A stretch of 64,000 nucleotides of DNA from Physella acuta (lineage: Eukaryota; Mollusca; Gastropoda; Physidae), in NCBI RefSeq assembly GCF_028476545.1, contig NW_026731571.1, positions 1 to 64,000 on the forward strand. The letters are read 5' to 3'. A program made the position numbers and the translations under genes. Position 1 is the stretch's first letter. The number at the start of each line of letters is the position of its first letter. The notes beneath the pieces are model-generated. The model saw nothing but the letters and a program-made list of their open reading frames with translations, was not told the origin of the DNA and ran no database searches. Positions 32,841 to 44,949 of the stretch are shown piece by piece.

Positions 32841-33230
32841 TTATGTCCACGTGGTTTAAGTTGCTACCTTGAGGTTCTTTTCAGTATTGAAGCGTACGTC
32901 TTGCACCTGACGTCAACAAGAACTGAGAACGCCAGCCTCTACCTTGACGGACATTTTAAACCCAGAATGGTGTTAGAAAAAAATCACGAGCCCCTACACT
33001 GAAGTTCGATTCAATGAAATTAACAAATGCTATAAATAGTTTAACTTGCACTAAATGACCTTGTATCAGCGATGCCCGTGACATAATCCAATTGCATAAC
33101 GATCTCGTACTGTGGCGAGGCACTAATGAGGAAAATATGCTAACAAATATAATGAAACGGTCGCATCAATCATCGGGGGACATAACTGGACGTTTGTAAT
33201 CAATGGGGTCCGTGCTGAGGTATCAGTCGA
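32841..33230. other. No gene seen
   Basis: Balanced sequence with one TGACGTCA near 32908. Confidence 0.5.
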
Positions 33231-33455
33231 GATGGTGATGGTAGGCAGCTCCAGCATAGCGATGGTAGGCAGCCCCAGTATAGTGATTGTAGGCAGCTCC
33301 AGTATAGTGATGGTAAGCAGCTCCAATATAGCGATGGTAGGCAGCCCCAGCATAGCGATGGTAGACAGGCTGTCCCAATACAACAATAGTAGGCAGACTG
33401 TCCCAATACAGAAATGGTGGACAGGCTGTCCCAATACAGAATAGTAGGCAGACTA
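33231..33455. repeat. 24 bp minisatellite, then 28 bp variant units
   Basis: Unit ATGGTAGGCAGCTCCAGCAT plus AGCG, about six copies. It then shifts to units with CAGGCTGTCCCAATACAG, three or four copies. It abuts the CTCF-like array. Confidence 0.9.
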
Positions 33456-33623
33456 GCACCATCTAGCGGCCTAACATACACACAGTGCCATCTAGCGGCT
33501 GGCCTAAAATACATATAGTGCCATCTAGCGGCTTAATATACATATAGTGCCATCTAGCGGCTTAATGTACATGTAGTGCCACCTAGCGGCTGGCCTAACA
33601 TACACGAAGCGCCATCTAGCGAG
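33456..33623 (-). promoter_or_regulatory. Tandem array of six CTCF-like motifs
   Basis: Minus-strand words of form CCGCTAGATGGCAC begin (plus coordinates of the 15 bp window) at 33456, 33485, 33518, 33547, 33576 and 33609, so spacings are 29, 33, 29, 29 and 33. The form fits 13 of 14 positions of the CTCF core CCASYAGRKGGCRS as I recall it. The last copy, CGCTAGATGGCGC, is also close to the fly form. Binding is inference. The array could equally be an ordinary minisatellite that happens to hold the word. Confidence 0.55.
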
Positions 33624-34386
33624 GGCCCACTCTCCATTAATATCACATTCTATGCTGGCTGCCCGTCGGACAGGCAATAAAACCCATCACCACTGACACA
33701 ATACAAAATGGAAGCCGCCCCATCACAGGCCCCGGGGACAGCAATATACGAATGCATGATTGAAATCCTATGGTTGGGGGGTGGGGCGGTCTAGGACAAT
33801 ACCCCCGGGGTACGTTTGCTCAGGCTTTTTGACTTTTGGATAATATCTTCCGTTTCCGGGTCGGTCGTACTGTTTCTATGGAAACCATGTTAACAGCATG
33901 TGTCTACACTTGCCAACAAATATGGCGGTTTAATAAAGCCAGCTGGCCGTGAAATATCTCGGCATCATTTCCATATTTATCCCGACTGACCGGGTCCGGA
34001 CTCCACGGTTCTCACTGGAATCTAATTTAGCCCCATACACGCGCTGACCTTTACAGCTGACCATCTGAAGGACGGACAAAGATCCCGAGGATAAGACCAA
34101 GCACCGGATCACATCTCATCCGCCTTTGATCCTGGAGCCGGCGCGCCGAGCACGGTACCAACATGTTTGCGCACCAACCCTGAGACTATTGACAGAAGCC
34201 TTACCCTGACCTGCGCGCCAGACTCCTGCGCACCACTCCTTCAATATTTAACGCGCCCAAACGCACACATGGACTTAGAATATTTACTCCCCTATATAGA
34301 CCTATGTCGTCCATTACTGCAGCAAATTGTTGTTGAGCCCTTTTCCGTTTGAAGCTTCATCCTTGGGCATCAATATTTGAGCGAGT
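33624..34386. other. No gene; balanced sequence
   Basis: Non-repetitive and CpG-containing, lying between the two groups of CTCF-like motifs. A TCF/LEF-like CCTTTGATCC lies near 34124-34133 and a TATATA-type word near 34294. No exon was recognised. Confidence 0.45.
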
Positions 34387-34449
34387 GCGCCCTCTACTGG
34401 ACATATCTAAGGCCCAACCTGACACAGTACCAAGGGCGCCCTCTAGATC
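34387..34449 (-). promoter_or_regulatory. Two further CTCF-like motifs
   Basis: 34387-34400 reads CCAGTAGAGGGCGC on the minus strand, matching all 14 positions of the recalled CTCF core. 34436-34449 reads GATCTAGAGGGCGC, matching the inner 11. Both share the strand of the six motifs at 33456-33623. Confidence 0.5.
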
Positions 34450-34716
34450 TCCCTCCCCATCGATACCCCACACAAAGACCGCCTTTGAATATTTCACAAA
34501 GCGCGATGAAAGAGTTAAGAAAAGCTTTCCCGGCCGTTTATCGCCGAGTCCTTGCGGCGAGAAATGAATGGAAAGCAACATAGAACAGTTTGAAAACTTT
34601 TTACAATATTAATTAATGTTTTTAAAAACGTTTAGTAAAAATAGATCGATCGATGAGAAACAAATTATTACAATCGTAAACAATTTTTTTTTTTCGCTTA
34701 GCAACAGCGGTAAATA
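34450..34716. other. No gene seen
   Basis: Includes the closely spaced TCF-like words CCTTTGAA and ACAAAG near 34478-34502. AT-rich after 34580. Confidence 0.45.
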
Positions 34717-34800
34717 GACGAGCCTGAAGTGGTGTACGGAGTGTACACAGTCTGAAGTAGTGTACAGAATTTATACAGGCTGAAGTAGTGTACAGAAAAT
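34717..34800. repeat. Degenerate 28 bp repeat, 3 copies
   Basis: Core CTGAAGTAGTGTACAGAATT. Confidence 0.8.
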
Positions 34801-35220
34801 ACATCTAAAATGGCCGGAACATGATGGTATCTTAAATAGACACGGAAACAAAATGGCTGAAATTGTACACAAAAGCTACATTTAAAGGGAATGGTCAAAT
34901 TAAAATGTACACACTCTAAAAATGTGTACAAAGTCGTGGAAATGAAAAAAAAATTGTCTGAACTACCGTCTGCTAAATCTCATTTGGCGCGGTGTGTTGA
35001 ACTCACTGTTTAACATTTCAATTCATCAATGGATCAGGTTTAACTTTCTGTTTGTTTGGGTGATCGCATGCATTGTTTTCTAGATTCTCTCTTTTCGTGG
35101 GCCAATAAACTCTGCTGTGAGTTACAACATGAATGTCACTCGATATAATGTCCACCCCCCTCCCCCTTCATTCGTGTACTACGTCATCACTAAACGTCAC
35201 ACATCTCCAAACCCCTGATC
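34801..35220. other. No gene; AT-rich
   Basis: Nothing recognised beyond short A runs. Confidence 0.5.
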
Positions 35221-36216
35221 TTACATACACATACGCCTGCAACATATGCCCCTACACCTGCCACCTTACACACACATACGCCTGCACCATATGCCCCTAA
35301 ACCTGCCATCTTACACACACACATATGCCTGCACCATATGCCCCTAAACCTGCCACCTTACACACACATACGCCTGCACCATATGCCCCTAAACCTGCCA
35401 TCTTACATACACATACGCCTGCACCATATGCCCCTACACCTGCCACCTTACCCACACATACACCTGCACCATATGCCCCTAAACCAGCCATCTTACACAC
35501 ACATATGCCTGCACCATATGCCCCTACACCTGCCACCTTACACACACATATGCCTGCACCATATGCCCCTAAACCTGCCATCTTACATACACATACGCCT
35601 GCACCATATGCCCCTAAACCTGCCATCTTACACACACATACGCCTGCACCATATGCCCCTAAACCTGCCATCTTACACACACATATGCCTGCACCATATG
35701 CCCCTAAACCTGCCATCTTACACACACATATGCCTGCACCATATGCCCCTAAACCTGCCATCTTACACACACATACACCTGCACCATATGCCCCTAAACC
35801 TGCCATCTTACACACACATACGCCTGCACCATATGCCCCTAAACCTGCCATCTTACACACACATATGCCTGCACCATATGCCCCTAAACCTGCCATCTTA
35901 CACACACATACGCCTTCACCATATGCCCCTACACCTGCAATCTTACACACACATACGCCTGCACCATATGCCCCTACACCTGCCATCTTACACACACATA
36001 CGCCTGCACCATATGCCCCTAAACCTGCCATCTTACACACACATACGCCTTCACCATATGCCCCTACACCTGCAATCTTACACACACATACGCCTGCACC
36101 ATATGCCCCTAAACCTGCCATCTTACATACACATACGCCTGCACCATATGCCCCTAAACCTGCCATCTTACACACACATACGCCTGCACCATATGCCCCT
36201 AAACCTGCCACCTTAT
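35221..36216. repeat. 45 bp minisatellite, about 22 copies
   Basis: The unit contains GCACCATATGCCCCTAAACC and TGCCATCTTACACACACATA, ending CGCCT. It shares the 15-mer CCCCTAAACCTGCCA with the 22 bp array at 14601-15949. A 45 bp period keeps frames of about 300 codons open on both strands (APYAPKPAILHTHTP; MAGLGAYGAGVCVCK). These are artefacts, since no start region, splice sites or non-repeat domain exist. Confidence 0.97.
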
Positions 36217-36693
36217 AACGTGTTGTCGTGCAGGTTTCGGCTGCTCAGTGGATGAATCCACTTATCCACAACAGCATTAATGGATCCATTATCGCTACAG
36301 CTATGTCTATTTTTACATTTTAGTGAAGCGCCATTAAGCAGAAAACTTCCGGCGAACGCGGGCTCCGAAACCCGAACCCGGCCACTGGATACAACCCCCC
36401 CCCCCCCCCCACCACTGGATACCTCAGCGCTGTATAAAAAAACTACCCCCCAAAGAAAACAGCCCGGTGACGCGCATGGTTTCCGGATTTTCCCGCACGT
36501 TCGCGGCACGGCACCGGTGACGTCACGGATGTAGTTTGTTCTTTACCAACCTTCTAGAGGGGAAGTAATCGGGGCAATTAACGCTTGCACCGGAAATGAT
36601 TCCAGAACGGAAAGGGCAAGACGGAAACTTCTTCAGCGGCACGGAGTTTGGTTCTTGGCATGTCCTATTCTCGCCTCTTCTCTCGGCCCCTTC
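36217..36693. other. No gene; C run
   Basis: A C run near 36397-36410 and one TGACGTCA near 36519. The rest is plain. Confidence 0.5.
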
Positions 36694-36762
36694 AGCTTTT
36701 ATGCCCCGTCCTGCCTTTTATGCCCTGTCCTGCCTTTTATGCCCCGTCCTGCCTTTTGTTCA
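36694..36762. repeat. 19 bp repeat, 3-4 copies
   Basis: Unit TTTTATGCCCCGTCCTGCC. Confidence 0.88.
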
Positions 36763-37805
36763 CACCCATCCTGGCACCGTTTCCCTGGCCACACGCCAGT
36801 TGCCAGTGTGTACACGGTCAGATTCAGCCCAAAACAAAACACCAGAGGACCCCACTATCAAGTCAGGCAGTTTCAACAAACAGCAATTTTCACGTCACGT
36901 TTCAAATACATTACTTTTCCGTTATAAGGAACACTACGTGCCCTGGTCGTCCTAAGGTCCACCGGTTTATATCCCTGACCAAATACTGACATTAAAATGA
37001 CGCAGCTATTAGCGACTATTCCATACAATGCTAGCAGTAGCCGCGTGGTACCTTATAACGGAATTGTACCCAGCGTGCTGTGTCATGGTGAACTGTTTGA
37101 TAAATGGCCTCAACGAGAACCAAACTGTTTCAGACTTGTTTGAAAGAAATAGACACGCAGATAGAAGGGTAGATAATATAATCGATAGATACAGATCTAG
37201 CTAGAGTTTAAGAAAGATGTAAGGCCTATTTCACGCATTCCATCCCCCCCCCCCCCCCCCTCGGAATTTCTCATTCTCTGGCCTGTTGTCATCCCGATCC
37301 TTCCTGTGGCCAGGGAAGCGAACGCGTCTGATTGAAGAGAGAAAAATGGCCTGTCAATCTCAGAACGAGACTTCTATCAGGCCCGGGGTGACGGGCGCCC
37401 AATGAGAAAGGTACGGTCAGCCCGGCCATGTCCAGTGGAAATGAAACGAGATGTCAAGTAGGTACACGAGCAATTGTCGTGTCCATCTCGCCCCGCTCGC
37501 CCCGTGATGAAATCACTCGCTTTTGTCTCGGCTCGCCATGTTTTCCGCTGGACAAAGCCGGCCTGACACGAGAGCGTGTAATCTCGCGTCACGTGCTTGT
37601 CGGCCCTTCGTCTTCGCGCCAAAAGTTGGCCGCGTGGTGTCGCCACTTGTGTTGTTGTGCAGCCGTTGTCTGTGAGTTATTTATGGTGTTTGGGCGCGAG
37701 TGACGAGTTTTGGCTGCATAACCTGATTAACATACAGCACGAGCGATGTTTTTTCTGACCTGCCCGACTCGGTGATGCCTCTCGTCCGTGGGGCGGGCTG
37801 CGTCG
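36763..37805. other. No gene; balanced sequence
   Basis: A C run lies at 37244-37260. The part from 37265 to 37700 is non-repetitive and CpG-containing, a fair candidate for conserved non-coding DNA, but it shows no recognised exon. Confidence 0.45.
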
Positions 37806-38060
37806 ATGTTCCCTCGGTCCTGTTTAATTTCGTACATGTTCCCTCGTTCCTGTTTAATTTCTTACATGTTCCCTCGGTCCTGTTTAATTTCGTACATGTT
37901 CCCTCGTTCCTGTTTAATTTCTTACATGTTCCCTCGTTCCTGTTTAATTTCTTACATGTTCCCTCGGTCCTGTTTAATTTCTTACATGTTCCCTCGGTCC
38001 TGTTTAATTTCTTACATGTTCCCTCGTTCCTGTTTAATTTCTTACATGTTCCCTCAGATC
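37806..38060. repeat. 30 bp minisatellite, about 8.5 copies
   Basis: Unit TGTTCCCTCGGTCCTGTTTA plus ATTTCTTACA, with CGGTCC/CGTTCC and CGTACA/CTTACA variants. Decayed copies continue to about 38115. The 30 bp period explains the long open frames. Confidence 0.95.
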
Positions 38061-38179
38061 TTGAAAACAATTTACAAGTTCCCTTAGAGCTTTTTTACTT
38101 ATTACATGTTTTCTCGGAACAAAGAATCGTTAATTTTTTCTAAGACCTTCCCTTAAAACGTTTCATCTTTTTTTACATT

Positions 38180-38395
38180 AAATGTCAGTGTGCTGGTTGA
38201 TTAATGGGTTGTCAGTTGGGTTGTCGGCAGGATGGTTGGTTTACGGGGTTGTCGTTGGAATAGTTGGTTAATAGGACTGTTAGTGGGCTGGTAGTTTGAT
38301 GGGGTTATAAGTTGGGTTATCGGCTGGTAGGTTGATTGGGTTGTAGGTGGGCTGGTTGGTGGATTGGGTTTTAGGTGGGCTGGTTAGCTGGACCT
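38180..38395. repeat. Degenerate GGTTGGTT-rich repeat
   Basis: Imperfect units around GGGTTGTAGGTGGGCTGGTTG with no constant period. Confidence 0.65.
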
Positions 38396-40149
38396 AGACA
38401 ATCCAGCGAGTCACACAAACTATATTATGTAATCCCCCATCTCCTCTGACCCTGCAGTTATTTACGGAAATCTTCTCTAGCTGTTGGCCGTTGGACGACT
38501 CAAGGTATCGTTTACTGAAGTTGGTTGTGTACTCACCCCGGTCACACGGCGCGAGATTTGCATTTAAATAGTAAGTCGTGTGTCCTGTCACAGTCGGCAT
38601 CTGCTGCGGGCCTGTCACAGTCACTTCTGTCAACGTGGTTGTCACGTGACTAAACCCCCTCCACCCCCCCCCCCCCAGATAACGATGGTATCTCTTGGCC
38701 TGTTGGCTCACTCTACCCCCCCCCCCCACTCCCACCCCTGGTGACGTTCCAACGAGAGCTCAAATTTAGCGCTTATCAAACCAGAAACTAAACTCATTAA
38801 GCTCCCCCTGATAGCCTCCCCCCCCCCCTTACGACACCAATCGGCTGCTTGAAGTCAGTCAGAAGTCACTGGGCATTCGGCTACTAATGCCCTATCTGAT
38901 GCCCTGCTGATTCACGCCTTTGCTTGAATGACCTTAGAAACAGTGCTAATGTTTCTAGTGAGGGGGTGGGGGATTTCTATCAAATTTACCCCCGGGGTAA
39001 GATGACCATGCAAGTGTAAATAACACGAGACACAGATGACTAAAAAGGCGTCCGGTCATTTAAAAAGAACAAGTTCCTGTAACGAACAAAAGACGAACAA
39101 ACCAACGATTCTGATTGGCTGGTGATTTGTTTATTTTCGTATCCAATGGTGATTGGAGAAGGCTAATGAACCCAGATCTCGCACAATGTTTCTCCTTTAA
39201 ATCATCTTAAGTTAGAAGCTACAAACAAATAAATTGTGTACGTCTATTCTCTAGGTTAAAAAAATATTATTGATATTATATATTTAAAATATACTTCAAG
39301 GCTACTTTATATGTACGTCACAAACAAAGATTCCGTGATTTCCATTATCAGACAAAAAGACATTCGCTATTCAATTGGTCCGCAGGGAATGTGCAGATAA
39401 CTCGATATATTAGAAAGTGCTTTACATGGAGTTGTGTGACCATACACACATTAATTATTAATTTATACTTTTGCTTGTTAGCAAGTTGAAAACGAGGGCA
39501 CAGCAACGAAAGAGTACAATTAAAATTCTATTTTTATGACACGTCGGAGTTGGCTTATCAGGGGAGACTACTTAAGTAAGAAACTACCTCACACCATATA
39601 ATCAGGGGAGACGACTTTGACATGAAACTAACCCTGAACTAGATGTTCGCTGTTTGATGCCTTGAGGGTTATTGTTGATGATTAGTCGAACACAAGATGC
39701 CGATATAACAGTGTTATAAAAATACTAGATCACCTAATACCTGCCAGTGCAAGTGTTTAGAAACAGATGACGTACAACTTGGTCAACTCATCGTCTGAAG
39801 TTGTTGTCCTCACATTGTGTGGGTGGTCACACAAGATCAAGTTTACTCCACATATGACTCGCCGTACATGATACTGGTTTCATGTAAGGACGGGTAATTA
39901 CAGTGTGGTAATTACAGAAAGAGGACGTGTGTGTGTGTGTGTTTGAAAATATGCAAAAGAAAAATATTTTAAATTATTTGGATCCGAAGTTTTTTTTCCA
40001 TTAAGGAAAGACAACTCTTACCCCAACGGCCGGAGTTGCCGTCCGCGTCACCCGTTGATCAATCACGTGACCACTGGCGTAGAACCAGGTCACCCGGACG
40101 TGAGCACGCTCTAGATGTCACGTGCCGCGGCCTCTGGGGTCGTTACACA
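38396..40149. other. No gene seen
   Basis: C runs near 38666 and 38717, AT-rich from 39180 to 39560, a TG run near 39929. Two GGGGAGAC words lie near 39560 and 39606. No exon or RNA gene recognised. Confidence 0.5.
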
Positions 40150-40405
40150 AGCCGGAAGTTGGCCATCTGATCAGCCGGAAGTGTCAGTCTACAGTTGGCC
40201 ATCTGGTCAGCCGGAAGTGTCAGTCTACAGTTGGCCATCTGGTCAGACGACGGAAGTGTCAGTCTACAGTTGGCCATCTGGTCAGACGACGGAAGTGTCA
40301 GTCTACAGTTGGCCATCTGGTCAGCCGGAAGTGTCAGTCTACAGTTGGCCATCTGGTCAGTCGGAAGTGTCAGTCTACAGTTGGCCATCTGGTCAGCCGG
40401 GCTAT
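40150..40405. repeat. 36/39 bp minisatellite carrying ETS-like CCGGAAGT
   Basis: Seven copies of a unit with TTGGCCATCTGGTCAG then CCGGAAGTGTCAGTCTACAG. Four copies keep CCGGAAGT, the usual ETS-family core, and three read ACGGAAGT or TCGGAAGT. Both unit lengths divide by three, so frames stay open on both strands. Confidence 0.95.
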
Positions 40406-40525
40406 TATTCAAATGACATCAGCGATTATAGATACTATGACACCAAATAGTTTGATCTTTACAAATTGCCACAAAACTTGATTAAAAACGAATGTCAAAT
40501 TCTTTAAAAAAATCAATAGCTGTTT

Positions 40526-40735
40526 CAAATGTTAAGGTATTTTTTGCTTATGGCTAGGATTGGTGTTAAGAGTGTTTTAAAGGTTACCGTATTTGTTGGT
40601 TATGGCTAGGATTAGGGTTGTTTAACGATCTTACAAAAATTTAGTTATGACTAGGATTAATGTTGTTGAACGATCTTACAAAATGTTAGTTTTGACTAGG
40701 ATTAGGGTTGTAGAACTAACTTACAAAATAAATAC
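40526..40735. repeat. Degenerate ~58 bp repeat, about 4 copies
   Basis: Core TATGGCTAGGATTAGGGTTG with GATCTTACAAAA between copies. Confidence 0.8.
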
Positions 40736-42195
40736 CCATTAATTATAGTCATCCACCTAGTTCACGCAACATTTCTCGTGAGTATAGCAGAAAGCTTCCA
40801 CACAAGAGAATCACACTTTGACCAACAGACACGCTGAGGGTTTGAGGGAATCTGTGAGTGAACACACCTCACACCACGTGACCCAAAGTCCTTGGTGCCC
40901 AGCCTACAGCCGGCCATGCTGGTTCCCATCACGTGACGTCCTGCTTGTGGAGCTGCAGAAAACAAAGACAACATTCTTGTACACAATTCACGGTGACAGC
41001 TGTCAGGTTTAGTCAACTCCAACTCAAGTCTCGCTGTTGCCGTGATGAGACGAGATTTGATACTAACAGAGCTACAGTAGCTTCCGTTTTATACACTGAC
41101 CATTCAACGAAAAGTTGCATGGCAAGTTGACGTCACGTGTCACGATTGACCCAACCTGCGGACATCATGCGATTGTCATGTGACCCGCGCCTTAGAACAC
41201 CAGCTATTTCTTATTGTTGACAGTGTGATTTTAAACTTATCAAGCTTTTAAGGAAACAACTTTGTTCATTTATATTTAGACTGTGACTTAGTGCAATCTT
41301 ACCGGGAGATAAGAACATCTTGTGACTATTTAGTATGTTGAAATGTGTGTTGTGTGTAATATTGATTGGTATTTTTAGAACTAAGTTCTCTCACCCCGCC
41401 TCCCTTCCCCCACCCCAACCCTTACCAATCTCCTCAATGAGTCTCAAGTAATCGCAGTGAGCGCAGACACGAGCAACACTGATTACTCTCGAGTAATTAA
41501 ATTTAGCTTTATCTCCCCTGCCCGCCGTAACGAGGCCCCGGGTTTATGCCCCCCCCCACCCTACGCTCCTCCAGAGGCGCGTAAATTCTCCCAAATCAGC
41601 CCCCCATCGGGGGGTGCCCCGTCTATAATCCCGTCCTGCAATCTGGTTAAAGCACGCGCCACTTGTGATGCAATCAAGGCTGGACCCTCCTGACGTCATC
41701 GCGCGACACGAGTTCCGACAAATTGATTGGTTGATTTAAACAAAGGCAAAAGCCACTTAAGATAATGGCAAAGAAATTAAAAATGTATTTCTTTTTTTTT
41801 TTTCGCAAGAGGTTCAAAAACGTTTTAGCATCAAAGTAAAATATTGAATAGACGCGAAGACCTTGTAAAACAAGATTTTATTAACTCAAATGAAGCTAAA
41901 ACGTGAAATTTTTCTTCACATTCGGTTTGAACTTGTTTGATATCAAGAAAACGTGCTTCAACAAATATTCCACGTGATATGACGTCATCGATTTAAAAAT
42001 TACCACGGAAGCATGTTAAACTAAAACATATTGGGAGGTGGGGGGTGGGGGTGGGGATGGAAGATGTGAGAGGGTGGGTATGGATATTGTATCCAATGGC
42101 GGGCGAATAGGTGGCCGAGTCATGTCTTGCAAGCAGTGATTTAATCCTTGAAACCCGTGCGGAGCAAATGGCTGTGGCTACACCCATCCAACGGA
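40736..42195. other. No gene seen
   Basis: Three TGACGTCA copies (near 41127, 41690, 41980) and several CACGTGAC words. Otherwise single-copy-looking. Short frames lack domains. Confidence 0.5.
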
Positions 42196-42707
42196 CAGTT
42201 CTCTTCAGTTGGGTCTATGTAGGTGGTAGTTAGCTGGGTTGTACCTGGTCGACATCTTCAGTTGGGTCAGGTGGTGTGGTAGTTAGCTGGGTTGTACCTG
42301 GTCGACATCTTCAGTTGGGTAAGGTGGTGTGGTAGTTAGCTGGGTTGTACCTGGTCGACATCTTCAGTTGGGTAAGGTGGTGTGGTAGTTAGCCGAGTGT
42401 ACCAGGTGGTGTGGTAGTTAGCCGGGTTGTACCTGGTCGACATCTTCAGTTGGGTAAGGTGGTGTGGTAGTTAGCCTGGTGTACCTGGTCGACATCTTCA
42501 GTTGGGTCAGGTGGTATGGTAGTTAGCTGGGTTGTACCTGGTCGACTTCTTCAGTTGGGTAAGGTGGTGTGGTAGTTAGCTGGGTTGTACCTGGTCGACA
42601 TCTTCAGTTGGGTCAGGTGGTGTGGTAGTTAGCCTGGTGTACCTGGTCGACATCTTCAGTTGGGTAAGGTGGTGTGGTAGTTAGCCGGGTGTACAAGGTC
42701 GTGGTTT
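42196..42707. repeat. 53 bp minisatellite, about 9 copies
   Basis: Unit words TCTTCAGTTGGGTAAGGTGG, TGTGGTAGTTAGCTGGGTTG and TACCTGGTCGACA, with two shortened copies near 42390 and 42470. Confidence 0.95.
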
Positions 42708-42795
42708 ATTCTTAGTTCCGTGAACTGAACATATAATAAAAAACTGTTCATTCACATGGCAGGTCCGTATATTAAAACGCAGACATTGTGTAATA

Positions 42796-43036
42796 AATAG
42801 AACCGTAGAATCGTAGATCCGGTTAAATGTCTAAAACCGTAGTGCCGGTTAAATGTCTAAAACCGTAGTGCTGGTTAAATGTATAAAACCGTAGTGCCGG
42901 TTAAATGTTTAAAACCGTAGTGCCGGTTAAATGTATAAAACTGTAGTGCTGGTTAAATGTCTAAAACCGTAGTGCCGGTTAAATGTCTAAAACCGTAGTG
43001 CCGGTTAAATGTATAAAACCGTTGATCCGGTTAAGC
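42796..43036. repeat. 26 bp minisatellite, about 9 copies
   Basis: Unit AAAACCGTAGTGCCGGTTAA plus ATGTCT. AACCG and CGGTT form a short dyad in each unit. Confidence 0.95.
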
Positions 43037-43240
43037 CGAAACTCCCGCTTCAAAGTTCCGGAATTAATGGGGAAATAAATCATATTAGTCGAATTTAGTA
43101 TTTCAAATTATTTCCCTTTCCCAGCGATGATCACTTTTAAAATTGATGTATTATTTTAACGGCTGGCAATATTTTGATGTTCGCCGGCATAAAGAGTTGA
43201 ACAAGTCTGGAATTAAAGTCCTGATCCCCCGGATACGTCG

Positions 43241-43277
43241 TGGGAGGGGGAGGGGGAGGGGGAGGGGGAGGGGGAGA
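43241..43277. repeat. (GGGGGA)n microsatellite
   Basis: About six GGGGGA hexamers, a likely G-quadruplex former. Confidence 0.92.
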
Positions 43278-43395
43278 CTACAATAAAGGGAAGACAACTG
43301 AGGCTGGCTTAGAAAACATGACTTTTTGATTGAATCCTTAGCGAAATGGGAATAGTGGATTATGGGAGTTGGGAGAGGAACGACTCAGAGTGATA

Positions 43396-43455
43396 CGTGA
43401 TTGGAGTGATGATTGGAGCGATGATTGTAGTCATGATTGGGGCGATGACTGAAGA
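43396..43455. repeat. 16-17 bp repeat, 4 copies
   Basis: Core GATGATTGGAGCGATGATTG. Confidence 0.8.
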
Positions 43456-44949
43456 TATTTCAATACCACGCTTGTCCGTCATGTAATTGAAAACGGAGTT
43501 TTGTAAAACTTTATGAGACTTCTCCCTCATTACCTCAGTACTGATCGTTGCCAGGAATTATTCAAAAAGCCGACTGCGCTGAGTTAAAAAAAAAAAACAT
43601 TTATGAAAGTACGTTCTGTTTTCAAATACATTGCTAGCTTTTCGTTTTGATAGAAATCCAGACGGCAATTTTCTCCAGGTAAATGATACAATGTTGCCAG
43701 TCACAACGTTGGGAAAAAAAAATTATTTCGTAAATTTGAAAATATCTCGTATAAATAGAAGCATATTTTTTTTACTTGATTTAAAAAAAAAATCGTATTG
43801 CAGATTAGAAAGTTGATTGGCATTTTATTTTTTGTGTGTGGAGAAATGTCGAGTAGGTTTTAATCTGCTCTTTGGGTGAACTTTTTGTACTGGCTAGGGG
43901 GAAATAAAGTTCATGTTTTGTTAATGCTGTACTCGTGACGTCACTACTGACGCTGTTTTAGTCATGGGTACAATGGACACACTGGTCAATACCAAACCTA
44001 CGTCACTAGACGTCCTGTCCAAGATAGGACCAAGGTCAAGGAGTGTGTGAATTTTTTATATTTTTTTATTTTACGAACAGTCAAATAAATACTGAAGTAA
44101 AATTTTTTTAACTTCCAGATGGTATTGAACGTTAAGTGTTGGGGCTACCTCCTCAGAAAAGAGAAAAATAAAATTTTGCTTAAAAAAAGTTGATTGCATA
44201 AAACTCCGCCCCCCCCCCCCCCCCCCCCCCAAACCTACCCCGCTCTGCAGAAACATCCTAACCTTACCAAAACAGCAAAACTTGACCAGCCAATTTAACA
44301 GGTGAGAAATACAGAAACGTTGGGCAAAAGGTGTGTGTTTGTGAGTGTGTGTGCGTGTATGTGTGTGTGAGTGGTAAAGATAGGGAATGTATATTTCTTT
44401 CATGGCTTCCATTATTTAATTGGTAGCTGCTAATGTAATTAAAATCATTTATTTATTTCCTTCTTTCTCTACAAAAGACGACAGCGTATAGCCCCCGCCC
44501 CCCTCGCCCCACCCCCGGGCGAGTGAATACCAGTCGTGACAAAAGTTATTTTGAAGCTGTGCACACTTAGGTCATCAAATTATCTTTTAGAAACAGCGGG
44601 TCTATAATACACCACTTTCAGAACTCAATTAACGGGTACTTCTTGATTGGGGAGATACATCTTCTAATCGTTATTTAATTACCTAATAAGCAAAAAAGTC
44701 AAAATCTATGGGACTTTTCTTTAACATACAAGATGAAAAGTTGAAAAATCAGGGGAGAGAATGTGAACATTCGATAACATAACTCGGGGCCACAACAGAA
44801 CAAGGGCCATAACTGACAGACGACGACTTTACTAGAGGGCAGTCACAGCGCTTACCAGGGGGAAACTTTTGTCCTACTGCTGATTCCATTTGTCCTAATT
44901 AATGTGGCAGAGATTCGTTAAGACCTGGTATGATGACTGTAAACAATGT
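43456..44949. other. No gene; C run
   Basis: AT-rich in part, with a C run of about 22 bases ending at 44230, a TG/GA patch at 44333-44372 and one TGACGTCA near 43935. No exon recognised. Confidence 0.5.

Noticed and set aside
35297-36255. Three overlapping frames of about 300 codons on both strands
   Set aside because: They come from the 45 bp period of a tandem array; peptides are pure repeats with no other domain.
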